Source: Lingula anatina (Eukaryota > Brachiopoda > Lingulata > Lingulida > Lingulidae). From it: a stretch of 64,000 nt of DNA. The stretch's first letter is position 1. Each line of letters starts with the position of its first letter. The notes below the pieces were generated by a model. That model was not told where the DNA came from. It did no database searches and saw nothing but the letters and a program-made list of their open reading frames with translations. This document shows positions 1 to 14,139 of this stretch, in pieces. The stretch is from positions 999,175 to 1,063,174 of the forward strand of contig NW_019773514.1 of the NCBI RefSeq assembly GCF_001039355.2. The letters are read 5' to 3'. The translations under genes and the position numbers were made by a program.

Positions 1-311
1 TACATTTCTTGATTTTAGAATAGATGCCTTATTGAAGAATTTGAAAGAGTAATCTGTTTGTATTGGTAGCTTATGGTTTGAAAAGAACACTATGGTTTTC
101 ACAGAGTGAACAGTATATTAAATGATATAATAAAAATACTTGGAAGCACTTCCAATATACCTCCATTGTTGATGTCTACTCTCTTGCCAGGTGATGACCC
201 AGTGTTGCAGATTAATCTATAATTGCTATCATACTTTCATGACTTCGTATGACAGCTTTGTTTATTGTTATACATTGGACATTGATATCTATATTTCTTT
301 GTCTGTTTCAG

Positions 312-3300
312 TCCCAGGAGGCTGTCATCAAATGCACACGCCAGGTAAGCTATTCTATGGGAGTATGTGTTTGTGAACACTATGGGAGTATGTGTTTATG
401 AACACTGTGGGAGTATGTATCTGTGAACACCAAAGATTAATCCTGATTTGGTCAATTTATTACCTCATCAGTCATAGTTGAATATAGGCTTGCATCAACA
501 CGTCGTAAGGCCAACTGCAGTTGGTTTCTTAATCCCAATCAAATTTAAGACATAAGTCTCCAAGATGTTATGCTTACTAAACTGCATTGATTTCCATATC
601 AACTGATAAGTAAGAAACTGCATGAAATGGCACCTGCTGTTTGTATGTTACCATTTACTATGTACTGGTCTGTTGAGTTAGTGAGCTAGTAGGATTTTTA
701 CTTTGCATAATGACGAGATTTACTCCCATTGATTAAATGATTGTCTCATACATTATAAAGTACTCCAAATTGTTAATATTTTAGGTAAGTTAAAAAGAAA
801 AAAAAAATTGGTGAAAAAAATTTGTTCAGATGTACAAACACAGCAGAAAACATGATATTTTAATGACCTGTGAAAAATCAATAAATATGGAACAGTTTGT
901 GATGTATAGATGCATTAGATATTGCCTCCATCACTGATCCACTGTATCATTAGTGATTGAGTAGACATGCTACTCGAGGCATCAGCAACATGACTGGCCT
1001 TGGGTTTTTATGGCATGGTGATACACATTATATGCTACATGTTACTGAACAAAGATTGATCAAGCAGTGGAACAGGTGATACAACAGGACTGTGAATGTC
1101 AAGGGGAAGATGGCAGTGGTAGCTGAAATGGAATGATTTCTTGTGTATTCATTTGAGATATTGTAACCACTTGTGTATGTTTTAATGTTAAAACGTCGCC
1201 ATTCTCATGCAGTTGATTTGCTCGTGTTTTAAATTAAGTTTTAAATGTCAAGTTTGTTTATTTTACAGTAACCTGTACAACAGCAGCACTCACTCAGATG
1301 AAATATTTGATGATATTGATGGCAACTTTGATGAACTAAATGAAAAGGTTGGTAGAATATTGCCTAAGTATGTTTTCTTTTCAGATTTCAGATGACTTGC
1401 TTTATGATCTTTAACTCTTGGGTTTGACTTACTAAGTGCATTTTATTATTTCTAACATTATATCATTTAAAGTTTGTGTGACTAAGTTTTAACTCAATGT
1501 TGATGTAGGTTTTTTTCTATATTTCTTTATCCAATTAATGTATTGAAAATATCTTGCAGATCCGCAAACTTGAGTCTCAGATAGGATTATTATCAGAAGG
1601 GCAGTTGAAAACTGACGACAAACACAACAAGTTAAAGGATGAAAATACAACTTTAAGAGATAGGTAAGATATGCAAATTGACCAAAAAGTTGCTATTGAT
1701 CATATTATCAAATTATTTGTTATTAAATATGAAAATGACTGGACAATGGAACAACACAGATCTTGTTGTTTAAGGTTTTTGAGCTAGCTTTTACTAGGCT
1801 CATACCATTATTTATTATGTCAGTTTTAATTGACATTGCTGATGTCTTGATTCTATTAAATATTCTGAGTATGTATTAATAATTTAAGGGGATTGTACAA
1901 AAATTGGCCATGACATGATGAGCAAAAAACCAAAGCTATATTTGCAGTAGCAGTAACTATGATTTTTTATTTTTATGAAAATTCTTTACATAGGATTGAA
2001 GTCAAGTAAGTTATCCCCTAATTTAGACAAAAGAAAGAGTAATCATATGTGTATTCATGTATGCTTTGTCATGTAGCCATCCATCCCTTCTCCTACTGTA
2101 ATGTTATGTATCCTGCCAACAGCTATTCTGAATGTATTGAATGTTAAATGATTTTAGTCTCAATATTCTTTTGTTAAATGGTATGGAAAATTGTATTTGT
2201 TTTTGATATTTATGACTCTCCTGAAAGGTATTAATCCCATTCTATTTTCTTTTGAAAAACATTGCTCATTTGCGTATGGCATGACAAGTAAATGGCTTTC
2301 TCATTGAATTAATATTTATTTTAAGCATGACATGACGATTGAAAGAACCTGTCAGATTAGCAAGTCTTAAACATATTTCAAGACACAAAACATAATTCAT
2401 ATTATTTCGTCACAAGTGGATAACTTGTAGCCAAGTTAGTTTGAAATGTTCTCAAGGTCTGACATTGTTATCTAAATAATTTTTTTTTTTTTTTTTTGTT
2501 CAGAGGTTTGGCCTTATTATTTAGTTAAGGGTTTCTTTGCTAATTGGAAGCTTGTAAACAATGTATGTGACTTATTTTTCAAAAAATTTATTTTGAAAAG
2601 TGGATGTTATGATAAAATAACATACATTTTTCTTCTTTTAGCTGTATTTTATTACAGTGGAAAAGAAATCTAATAAAGAACTGTAAACTCTTCAAGACCT
2701 CAAAGAGTCGAGACTGAAATTAAGAGTAAAACATTCCATGACACATTGTTGGTGACCTCACACTGGAATTTCAGGTTGCTCTTGTTTTCAGACCTATGAT
2801 AAATAAAACATATGCAGTAAGAGGAAATCACTTGATACCTGTGTTTGTGGAGAGTATTATCTTAATTAAATTTTTTTTTTTTTTTTCCTGCAGAGTTCAT
2901 CAACTAGAAGAACAACTCCGAGATGTTGAAGTAAAGTCTGCCACCCAGCTAACTCAAGAACAGCGAAGATACAAAGAACAAATGGTAAAAGTAACTGTTT
3001 TGACTGTTGAGCACACTAACTGTTGGCCTGTGAAATAGTTTGTCAGTCTTGTTTTAAGCAGTGGCCTACTTTAAGTATATCTAAGCTTTAAACAACAAAG
3101 TAGAAGAATTGTATTTTTTTAAGTCACACCATATACACCCAAGGAATATTTCAAGTTATCCAGTTTAACTGATCTTATGTCAACAAGAGTTCAGTAATGC
3201 ATTCAAGATGCTGATCTTTTTCTTTGAATTTGCCTGTTTGTTTTAAAGCGAGGTTTCAGATTGCATTTTAAGTTGCATTGGTCGAAGATTTGAATATTGT

Positions 3301-6300
3301 TTGTTAATTCAATATTGTAGGCCAGGGCTGAGCGGGAGCGGTCCATAGAGATTGAATCTCTGAATCTTAGGTAAGGATATGATTTCAAGATTGTTTGATT
3401 TTAAAAAAAATTAAAGTTTTAATCCTGGCATGTGTAATGATGGGAAAACATGTTTTGTGGGAAATCCTGTGCTGACAATGCTTTTATTTTGCAAAGCAGC
3501 CCCCTTGATGGTCCTGCCATTAATCTTCATCATAATCATCTTTTTACTTTGGAATTTTTTAAGAAAATTACAAAACGATTGTTTTACTTGTTTCAGGTTA
3601 CAACATGTAGAAAAAGAATATCAAGAGGCCAAGGAAGAGGCTCCTAGGTTACGAGTAGAATTAGAGAGATTAAGAAGGGTAAGTATAATAACATGCACAT
3701 TTCTGTAACAGACATTCATGTCACGCAGGGACTCATTGTGTGTAATTACTTGGCAACTTTTTAGAGATGAGATGAATTCGAAGACTCCATGGAACAGTGA
3801 ACATTGGGACTTGTCAGGTATTAGGATTTAGGTTTTATGATTCAGAGTTCATTCTCTTGGTTCTTTTTACTTGTCAAACAGAAGAAACACTTTTGGATTA
3901 GACCCGAGTCTGCAACTATTGCATTCATGTCAGTTGTTAACATAAAATGTATGTTTTGACAGATTTCTTGTAAAAGAAAATGCATTCTTGTTACTTTTTA
4001 AGATTGAAATATTTATATTATCTTATAGGTATCATTCATTATCAAGAAGGGATTGTTGTTCATATTAAAAGTTCTTGTTACAAAGATTTTAACTTGTTCA
4101 TCCTGAATTTTATTTTTTTTAGTTTATACTGTCATGCCTTAGACTGTTAAGAAAACTATGATTTTTTTCCAGGATAAAGAAGACTTAGAAGATAAACTTC
4201 TTGAAAGTCAGGGTGCTTACACAAGCTTACTAGAGGATTACAAAAGACTACAGGAAAAATATCAACTCAGACAAGAGGAATTTGAGCATGAAAGAAGTGT
4301 TAGTGCCCAGGTTAGTGGTGAAGTTTTTTTTATTCTTTAACTGTTTTCATTTTTGAACTTAGTTCGGATTAAGAATTAAATAAATGCAAGTTGTGCAAAA
4401 ACAGTTAAATGAAATATGAATAATTCTTTACACTAGCTTGAACAGTCTTTTCGTGTGACTTATCTCTGAACTTAGATTTTTTTAAAAATTATACTAGCTT
4501 GTGCAATTAAAAGGGGCATGTATACTTTCTTTATTAAATGTTGTCACTGCAAGAGAACATTATATTAAGTTCAGCCATAGTTTAGATAATAGAAGCCTCC
4601 CTTTGATGTTTTGCACAAATTTTTCATTATGTTTGTAGATGATAGAAGAACTTAGTAAAGAAGTAGATGATCTCAGACGGTATAAACAAGACGCAGAGAA
4701 GTGGAAGTTGCACAGATCTTCCAGTCTTTCAGAGACAGAAGGAGGAATAACCAAAGAATTGGAAAATGAAATACATAGACTCCAAGAAGTAAGTCATTCT
4801 TTTTTAATCACAGGCATTATTTATTTATAGAAATTAAATAAAACACTGTCATTATAGTAAGCCTCAGCTGTAGTTATTAAATTTTCAGTGAATCACTTTT
4901 TGAACCTGTATACAAGATTGTTTTTCAGCTGTTCATCTTCATTCAGTAGTTTGAGTCTACTAACAAAGCATAAAAGCTCAATCTTCAGTAAAACAGAACT
5001 TTTTCTGGAGAATACAGCATTTTTTCTTTTTCATCTATTTACAGTCTACCAATAGTTACCTCTTTAATTAGAATAGAACATGTATTGAATACAAATCCAG
5101 TTTTCAGCACAGCTGTCCTTACTACCAGCACAGCAGTGGACACTCAAAAGATGTATTTAGTTCAATTTTTTTGCCACAAAAGCCCACCAAATGCCACCAT
5201 ATTATTTCTAATAGTATACCTTAGAGAAATACCAAAAGACGTTTTTCAAATCATCCAAAAAATAATATTTGAAGGGATGTTGTTTGCTTTATTTCTGTGC
5301 TTTATGTAAATGAGGCAGATAAGTAGTTCAGTTTGGGACTAAATATTTGAAGGAATTGTGGTTTTAAAACTCTTTTAAGGCTGATTGAGTGATTAATTCA
5401 GTATATCCTGTGGCATGTTGACTTTATTTGAGTCATATAAGAAACTGGTTGAAGTGGTGGTTATGCATTACTAGAAAACCATGCTTGCTCTACATGTAAC
5501 TTTGAACTTATTTATCACTGTCATTTTGTGGCAGGTTTTATGTGCCCTGGTATTATATGTTAAAGTGCAGCTGTCAGGTTGGAAAAGGCACATTTAAATG
5601 CTAATGTTTAAATTGTTTATGAAGACAAAAACAAAGGTAGTTATATATGATTATACCATGGTGTAACATAATATTCATGCTGTGGTTAATTATGTCATTT
5701 TTTCGGACACCTGGATTTTAATTTTATGGATAATCTATTGCCTTTACACAAATTTCACATAGACCATAACTTACCCATATTCTCTTTTTGAAAAAAAAAT
5801 TAAAAACAGAAAAAATTAAAATAACTACAAGAATAAGGTGGTGGTGCCATTATATGTCTTTAATATGAGAGACAAATAGAGAAAACAATTACCATTGGAA
5901 GTGGATTTCCTCCCAATTATTGCAGGAATAACTAGGATTTGTAACATGCTCTGTTATGAAATAGATATGGGTTAGTTATATCATGCCCTCTTCTCTGACT
6001 GTTCATCAAATGTTTAACCTGTCTTTGGTTTGTATGCATGTGTTAAGTAATTGTGTGGCTAGACATGGATAGACTGCATGAAATACTATGCTGGTTTTAT
6101 TACGTGACTCATTTCACTTGGTGTACAACAATATTGTCATATGAATAATTAAAACAATAGATAATTCATAATAAGAATTATAGAGATCAGGTAGAGAGGC
6201 ACTTTAAGTTCTCAATTGTGTCCATTGGAAAGATAATTAAGTGGCTGGATGACCAGTCCTAGCCAATCAATCATAGTCCCAATGAACAAAGTGGACACAA

Positions 6301-6981
6301 ATTCTTACGTAATTTTCACCTGCCATATGCAGGTAATTTAAAGCGTCAGGTGTAGCTGGCTTATTTCTTTAAGATAGTGTACTAAATGAACCCAATAGCT
6401 TCTTTGTTCTGTAATTAGGAAGTCAGGCATTGGAACTGCTTTTTTACCTAGAAAAGTTAAAAAAAGTCTTTATCTTAAAAAAACACATGCCACATGTGTT
6501 CTTGGCTTCCTGTATAAATGATCCAAATGTGTACTTAACAGACTTGACTGAAAAGTTGCATGTTTACAAAGCTTTTGTCAGTCCAAAGTAAAAAGATGCT
6601 TGTAACTATTTAATATAACATTCAACTCCATATATTAACAAATATTCCCCAGTTGATTGCATTGATTATGTGAAATTAAACCATGTGGAAAAACTAAATA
6701 ATTAATTTGAATTTGATTATTTAATGTCTCAGTATAAGCTAATATATATGTTAATGTTTGAAGATTTCTTTTGTGATATATTTTAATGATATGTTTAATA
6801 TTCCAGGAAAACAAAGCTCTCCATGAAGTAAACGATGACCTGAGTGCCCAAGTGATGCATCATAGGATAGCTGAGGGCCAGAGTCTTCTGAATGGAACCA
6901 GAGATGGACAGTCACTGGCAGCAGAGATTGAGGAATTGTCCAAAGATGAGGTGAGGATAAGGAATGTTTTCATGGGAAAAA

Positions 6982-7059
<78 letters not shown>

Positions 7060-8445
7060 GGATGAGATTTTTCCAACTTTTGGCAGATTTCCGACTTTTT
7101 GGGAGCCAAATTATCATTTTTGAGATCAATGCAGATCTGTTGTAAAGAAAAGGGGGGGGGGGGGAGGAGGTCTGGACCCCATGTCATATTATCAATCTTT
7201 CTCACAAAATAGCAGTCTCATCCATATGTATATACATTTTTAGGAATTTTCAAATGATATTTAGAGACCTTGTAAATTTCATATTAGGGAATGAGACAGA
7301 AGAAAAGGGTGTGGTTTAAAGTTAACAAAATTTGTGTAAGCAAACAAACTCAAGTAGTTGTTTCCTCAGTATGGACTCCTCAGTGTGCATACACGTTTGT
7401 CATCTCAAGGGCCAATTAGTAACATTTTACATTTTGTGGTTATACCACAGTTTTATCTCAGTAATCTGCATCAGATAGCCAGTCGTGCTAAATAATGAAT
7501 TTTGATTGGAATGATGAGGTATTAAACTGGTAATCTGATCCTACTCATATCACCTATTATGTGTATGTGAGGTACCAGTTTACATCATCTGGCTTGTCAG
7601 CTAAAATAAATATCAAACCTGTATGTTACTGTCTCAAGGTGTACACACTGAGAGATTTGTTTTGAGAGAACTTGAAGCAGTATAATAACACATTGTGAGC
7701 TTATCCCTCTTTGACTGATATATAGATGTAGAAAGCATGACTTTGGGATATTTTGAAATGCAGATAGTATACCTTTAGGAGGAGGAGGAGAGAGAGAGAA
7801 CATTAGATATCTTGTAAGACATCTCTCAGACACCATCTTGGCAATATTGATTTTTGTCCCTTTGCTTTATGTGTCCACCTGCCATTTCTCTTACTGTTAT
7901 TGAAGATGAGCAGTCAATATGTCAATGTTTTAATTGAACGAGATAATTCATTTTAGTCTTTGAGTTGTAACTTGATACTGCTATTCTACAAAGATGTTGA
8001 GAAGTGTGATATATTTCTATGTAATTAAGGGTATCAACTCAAGATCAATATTGATAATTGGATTTTTATTTCCTTTAAGTTTGCTCTTTCGGAAAAAGAG
8101 ATTGCCCTTTATAGGAAAAATAGACTGTTGAAATTCAGTAGTTGTGGTTGTGTTGCAAGCTCTTGTTTAGTATTAAATTTTCTGGAATGCATTTTAGATA
8201 TTTGTATTGTGTAATAACAGTATTATTAGTCCACTCTTGTAACTGGAGTTGATCTACTTCAGTTAAGGGTCCTGCTTTAAGCGATTAAAATTTACTTTTA
8301 TTTTCCTTTGGTGTTTCAGCTTATGCAAGCCTTGAAAGACCAACGTGATGTCAATGCTGCACTGAGGGAATATGTAGATAGGGTGTTATTGTCTATTATT
8401 GAGAACAATCCATCCATATTGGAAATCAAGCCAACGAAAAAATGA
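312..8445 (+). CDS. RAB11FIP4: Rab11 family-interacting protein 3/4 (nuclear fallout / arfophilin type), 5' end outside the window
   Basis: Class II Rab11-FIP: a homodimeric coiled-coil effector that binds Rab11-GTP (and Arf in the family) and directs recycling endosomes to the centrosome and cleavage furrow. Exons: 312-344, 1269-1347, 1560-1663, 2894-2984, 3321-3370, 3597-3678, 4173-4310, 4639-4788, 6807-6950, 8320-8445 (TGA 8443-8445). All junctions keep phase and give 331 residues. The product is heptad-rich coiled coil (KLESQIGLL, VHQLEEQL, ERERSIEIESLNLR), then a Ser-rich spot (HRSSSLSE), then SLAAEIEELSKDELMQALK. It ends in the Rab-binding helix YVDRVLLSIIENNPSILEIK, the hallmark of FIP3/FIP4. 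The N-terminal EF-hand or Pro-rich part seen in vertebrate members would lie upstream. FIP3 and FIP4 are vertebrate duplicates, so this is probably the single co-orthologue; the symbol is approximate. Confidence 0.93.
356..430. repeat. 25-bp tandem repeat, three copies
   Basis: Three near-identical 25-bp units (core GGGAGTATGTGT followed by GTGAACAC) lie head to tail at 356-380, 381-405 and 406-430, starting 11 bases after the first exon's donor site. They differ at a few positions. The rest of this intron (431-1268) shows nothing I recognise. Confidence 0.85.
1664..2893 (+). other. Rab11-FIP intron without recognisable features
   Basis: AT-rich intron between the third and fourth visible exons, with a T-run at about 2481-2497 and a long polypyrimidine tract before the acceptor CAG at 2891-2893. 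No conserved reading frame or clear repeat was seen. Confidence 0.6.
4789..6806 (+). other. Rab11-FIP long intron
   Basis: A 2-kb AT-rich intron between exons encoding HRLQE and ENKALH. A stretch near 6214-6300 has an imperfect inverted pair around TTGTGTCCA, possibly a decayed short element. A TTAA-bounded interval at 5560-6207 was considered as a transposon and judged too weak. Nothing coding is seen. Confidence 0.55.
6983..7056. repeat. (TG)37 microsatellite
   Basis: A 74-base uninterrupted TG dinucleotide run, 32 bases after the exon donor at 6951 (GTGAGG), so the pre-mRNA carries a long UG tract close to a splice site. A 13-base G run follows at 7152-7164. The remaining intron to 8319 shows nothing else clear. 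Confidence 0.97.
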
Positions 8446-10785
8446 AGACGGCAACCAAATCAGTCATTTAACATTTCAAGTGATGCCACCTTACTGGGAC
8501 TTGGAGAAGGATTTTGAATTTATGCAGTCCGTTGCAAATGGTAAAAGATGTGGCAAACTTGTAGGGCATATCAACAAAAAAGACATTTAAAAAAGACATG
8601 AGATTATATTTCACAGAATTAGATCAATACACCAACAACCACCTTGGTTTTTTAGATCACACATATAAAAGAAATTGGTAAAGTAAGCACACAAGTGATA
8701 TAATGGCTCATTTTTGTATCAATGATGTACGGATTACAGCTCAATACTTAGTGCTTATCAGTCTAAGAGATCCCATCTCAACAATGAAAGCCATTAGGTA
8801 TTGCATTACTTTGGAAAGTGTATTCTGTTTGATTGCTTCTGTGCATCCTGCCAGCCTAGACACAGGCCTATTGATGTGATAACCACACTCCAGGTGACTT
8901 GAACAGAAAGGATTAGAACATATCAATGAACCATGTGCATTACGTGTAAATTGCTTCATTGAAAGGCTTTCTGTGACCTGCGCAGCATTCCCTGGGCACC
9001 ATATCACTGGGGTACTTTTCAAATGTGGGGCAAAAATAGAAGATTATAGTTCTTCAAGTTATTATTGCCCTAGATTTTTATTTTAATTTCACGTCCAGAT
9101 TATGTCGGTGATTGCCTACATTCCAAGTGCAGAACAGTTATTTTCATACCAGATTGCTTCATTACATGGTCTATTTCTATGCTGTGTAATTTGCACTGTC
9201 AGTGAAGCATAGCAAAAGCTGCTGAGGTGGAACACAGTTGAAAAGCTCAATTTAACCTCAATCCAGCACTAACTATGAGTCAACTTCTTGTGAGAAAACA
9301 CAAGTTAATGGTAACTAATAATCTATAGGCAATTTTCTTGGTGTTAGAAATACTAATGTATGATATCTGTCTGGGTCACATGGCTTGTGAAATATTTTCA
9401 TGTAAGCAACAGCAGTGAGATATTATACTATTGCCATTGAGTTTCTGATATTTTCCCATGGAAAAAGTAAACATATTCAAGCACAGACACTCGTGTGTTT
9501 TGATACATTGAGCTACTTTTGTCTGTGTTTTTGTCATTGATTCCTCTTTTGATAATGAGAAATGTTTCTCTTTTACTAAGTGTAGATTTTGAAAGCTGCC
9601 ACATAAAAGAGTATATTTACAAAACAGATACACTCTTACTGCCATTATGGATTTCAATTTCACTTCATTTATTTGCTGTATACAAAGTTTTCTGTGTATG
9701 CATTGTCAGAGATTTTTTGATATTTTGCCATAAATTGCTAGTGATTTTGGTAAATGTTTAGAAAACTTTGCACCACATATTGCAGTGCAACCTTTTCAGT
9801 AAATTTGGTAATTTTACTCTCTCAACCTGTTTCTCATATCTCAATTGAATGGTACTTTTAATAGGCGTCTGTAGCCAAAGCACTAGTTACATGACTGATT
9901 TGAACAAGTGAAACGGTGAAGTGATTGTTACAAAAATCTTTCATATAATACTAAATATGTATTTGGCAGCATGGCTGCTAAGTTTCATTAACAGACATTC
10001 ATTCATTTTATTTACAATATAAACCTGTATGATTATATTTGTATATATAAGCTACTAGAAAGGGGTGCTATATGAATATTTATGTATATACAAGTTTTAT
10101 TCAATTCTAGTAATTTATTGCTGAGTTTTAGCAACATCAGTCATTTGGTAGAACAGTTTTATGTATGATTTTAAGCTTATGTGAGTGTGGGTGTGATATT
10201 TAGTGTGTGATATTGTATCATGTAACTTCAAATGTAAGAGTTGATGAGAAAGTTTTAATGGAGTAGATATCAGGTTACTGATTGCATGGAAAATGGTTTT
10301 TAATGTGCATTTTTTTCAGAAATGCTAATTTGATAAGCATTTCTGCTCATTAAGCACCGAATCAAGATCTCATTACCTACATCTTTGGGTGATTCATTCA
10401 AGTGTCATTTGTTTTTAATTTACAACAAAACGGAATGCTATTGCTTGTCCTAATTTATAAATATTTTTGATAAAGAATGTTGCTAAATGGAAATAAGTTG
10501 TTAGATAGTTGTTTATCATCATTACCAAAAAAAGTACTTTCAACTATTCCATAATGTTGCAGCATATCTGGAAAAATACATTTTCATCAAATTTGGAAGT
10601 AAGGAGTGATCAGGACTGTAAAAATTAAAGCATTATTAATTTTTATTTATTTATTATTATTATTTTCATATAAAAGTCTGTTATGCACTAAAATAATGCT
10701 TTTCATTCTTCGTACTTATTTGAACAGTGTGTATATTAAATGTTAAACATTCAGGAAAAAAAGATTGGCATCCCTGTCTTTCACC

Positions 10786-10791
10786 AATAAA
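10786..10791 (+). terminator. Candidate polyadenylation signal of the Rab11-FIP gene
   Basis: AATAAA, the first canonical hexamer I see after the stop codon. ATTAAA variants occur slightly earlier (around 10623 and 10735), so the true cleavage site is uncertain. Confidence 0.4.
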
Positions 10792-13769
10792 ACCATCCTA
10801 TTAAAGTTCATCCCAGTTGTTATGTTCTGAAGAGAGGTTGAAATGTCAGTCCATTCATTCCATTCATTAAAAGACCATATATGATATTTTCATTTGGAGT
10901 TATAATTGTGTTTTGGGGACTTGGTCTGGGCAATGTGGATTCCAAATATAACACAAAAGTAAGGTTTTTAATTTGTAACAGCATTCAATGCATGTTATCC
11001 CTATCTGTTTACCTTTGAATCATTTCAATAAGAGAGCAACGTATAACCACATACGCGAGATATAAGAGATGTAGTGTTGACATGGATCTCCCTGGTGACC
11101 CATTGATATAGATTATTTGAAAACCACATATCAGAACTGACCAAGTTTTAGATAATACCAACATTACTATTTCAATACAGGGAGACCCTTTACTCTTTTT
11201 CAGGCCAAATTAGGGCGCAGTCTTGGTCAGGCTTTTCTTTCAATCATAAAATAAGCACATTTCAAAGTTACAGTCTTTGCCAAACTTGACAGAAAAAGCT
11301 TGAATAACAGATTTGTTTTTAATTTAATTGCTACTCCAAAATGACAACTGATATCAGACAGGGTTGGAGGTACAACAGTAAAATGTGAAGGAAAACATCT
11401 AACTTAATAATTCAACATTTGTTCCAAATGATTGATATCAAATAGGCAACCTGTCCCCAGTAGTAATCAGAAATGAGTAATTTTGAAATCCCTTGGACCG
11501 TCTTATCAGATAAATAAGATAAAATGATGAGTGTATTGATCTGCAGTTTTCATCTGTGTTCACACTGCTAGGTTCATCACACGTAGACCCCTTGTTTAAT
11601 ACGCAGGTTGGTGAAAGAACATTGGTAATTGATAACAGAATACAATTAACAATGATAAATAAAAAAAATTGAGGGCTAGAATTATTGGTTTTTTCTTTTA
11701 GATACATTTTCATGGTTAAATCTAGAATTGTCAATACAAATTAAATAAAACATTTTGAACCTATGAGTTTAGTCTAGTTGACAACGTCGAGTATCCCTCA
11801 CTGAGACTTTCGAGAATACAAGTGGAACTGTTCTGCACAGTAGTGTCAAAACTATAATTTCTGTTAATAATCCAAAAGTTTGTTGTACCCCAGTTGCAAA
11901 ACCAAACTATGGAACTGGCAGTTTTAAAAAGACAACAGCAAATAAAAACAACAACAATAATAATAATAATAATGAAACTTACAGTAAAAAAAACGTAATG
12001 TGCCGATCAACATGTTTTAGATTGTTTTATTCCCTTTTGGTTAAAGTTAAAAGCTGTCAGCATTAAACTCATTTAATAAAGAAATTATAAAAACGCCATT
12101 AAATTTGTTTTCTATCGGTCAGTTACGAGGCACAAATCCAAGATCAATAAGTAAGATGGATTTTTGATTACGTTTTTTCACTCTTATCACACTTACAATT
12201 GGTATTCTGTAAGATCAGACAAGTTGAATAACTCGGAAAGACAACGTTTTTGAAATGTCAAGAGACCTTGTCATTTAACAATGTTGTTCCAAGTGGTCCG
12301 ACTAAAAGCATATGTGTCAACACAGACGGTCGTGAACTATTGATTATTTCTGGACTCAAACATTGTGAAAACCCCGGTACACCAAATGACCACAAGAAAG
12401 GACATCTGCCTCACATCCATTATGTGTAAATTATGAATTCATAAGTGAACCTAAAGAAAGGCCATTAGTGACATTGCAACAATATACTGTAGGAACAAAC
12501 GCTAAGCTTTCTGGCAAGTGGATCTGGTGTAAGGAAATCAATAATGTCCGTGCAGAAAACAAAGGCTCTGCAGTTGTTGGGACTCTAGCTTAAATGTTTT
12601 GATTAAATTTCCCAACTTTCCTTTGTTTCCCTGACTGGACAGACTCTCCCTGAAATAACTGATGCTTCGTACGGTATCTGTTTCGATCAATTTTGCTTAT
12701 ACCTACCATCCACATACGACGAAAAACGAATTATAATCTAAAAACCAACGCTGGATCATTACCTGTATTTTATTTTAATTAGACCCAATGCTAGATGCTC
12801 TCGACCCATTCTTTGAAATTATTTATTGTCTTCTTTTATAAGATTGCATCTAAATTTGAACAGTCCCAATGACGCACGCAAAAGTGTGGAGACGACCTTG
12901 CGCTATTGAAAGGACTATACTTTAAAAGTTTTAAGTCACAGGAATATAAAGTTTTCTCCAAAGATTGTAGTCCTTTTTCTGCATGCTGTGCTGTCCATGC
13001 GTTCTAATAACGACACCTGCTTTCAGGTTGTTCCCAATACTTTCAGTTCAATTTTCTCTCTTTCGGCTACTTCTATCTTTGTCTTCTTAGTCTTTACTCT
13101 GTGTAGTCTTCGTCCTGTCTTTCCCCTCTTGCTCTAGGTTCATGGGATTTAACAGTATCCTGTAACGCCAAACCAGCGGTAATTCTAAACTTAATTCCCT
13201 TTTTCCTTGCCGAAGTAAGCCTACCGGTCGGTAATTTTAGAAGATAATCACACGAGAGACAATTTATCAAAATCGTCCAGATGCATGGTCATTGAAAAAA
13301 TAATTTGATGGAAAACGCCTCTCACAAAAATCTCTGGTTGGGTTACGATGTTAAACTAATATGTACCTACTCCGTAATAGAATTGTATTAACCACAAAGA
13401 CAAAACCGGGCCAGCGCCCAGAAAAACTCAATCAAACCCATTTTAAAAGCCAAAAATAGATATAGGCCTAATCCGAAGTCTATTGAATCGAAGCCTATTT
13501 TGCATTATAGGCTTAATTGATGTTTTAAGAAAAAACGTTAATTTGGCATATACGAAAAATTGCAAAATAATAAAAAAGTATAGGAATAGGCCTAAATAGA
13601 TAAGTGAACAATTACACTTTAGTGTAATTAAACGAGATGTTTACAAGAGTCCCGTTCAGAAAGTTACATTATATGTGTTTCTGATATCCTAAATGGCCTT
13701 TGTATCTAGATGATCTAACTGATCTGATGGTGATAGCCTAGGTCTACGTAGGCTAGGCCTATGTACATG

Positions 13770-13802
13770 CTAAGATCTAATAAACGGTATATTAGATCTT
13801 AG
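13770..13802. repeat. Perfect 13-bp stem hairpin
   Basis: CTAAGATCTAATA at 13770-13782 is exactly complementary in reverse to 13790-13802, with a 7-base loop. Offset GTACATG/CATGTAC words on both sides extend the symmetry imperfectly. Confidence 0.85.
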
Positions 13803-14139
13803 GTACATGTATGCAAAATATTACACATTTTAAGGTCTCTCCAGCCATTTTAAAAGTATTTTAAGTCAAAGTAAAGTCAATTATCGGCAAAGTTCTCTCG
13901 CTCAAACATTTTTTGGAAATAGGCCTTTTATGACATACAACCCTCGGTACCTAAAATGATGATAGTTAGCAGGCCCATACACTGTATGTATGACATGTAT
14001 GGCAACGTTCTGCATTTAAAAGATTTTTTAATCTTAAAAGTGTCTACAAAAACTAAACTGCATGGTGAGTTATTTTTCACAGCTGTTTCCATATAAATGT
14101 TAGTTATATTTTAAGACATTTGTTTTAAATAACGTAAGA

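Larger units (their letters stand above)
8446..14139. other. Rab11-FIP 3' UTR and intergenic region
   Basis: After the TGA at 8445 no supported gene is seen. The first canonical AATAAA I find is at 10786-10791, implying a 3' UTR of about 2.3 kb; another is at 11744-11749. Reading frames here are short, lack splice context and have no family resemblance. From about 13440 to 13960 the sequence is rich in TAGGCC-type hexamers, and a hairpin lies at 13770-13802. Confidence 0.6.

Noticed and set aside
5560-6207. TTAA-bounded interval with AGTGC ends as a second TTAA transposon
   Set aside because: Only five bases beyond TTAA match between the ends; TTAA is common in this AT-rich DNA.
6786-7145. 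Open frames extending the Rab11-FIP exon through the TG repeat, and two on the other strand
   Set aside because: They are translated dinucleotide repeat (Val-Cys or His-Thr runs). The exon ends at the good donor at 6951.
8741-9022. 93-aa open frame on the - strand
   Set aside because: No family resemblance, lies in the Rab11-FIP 3' region and has no splice or promoter context.
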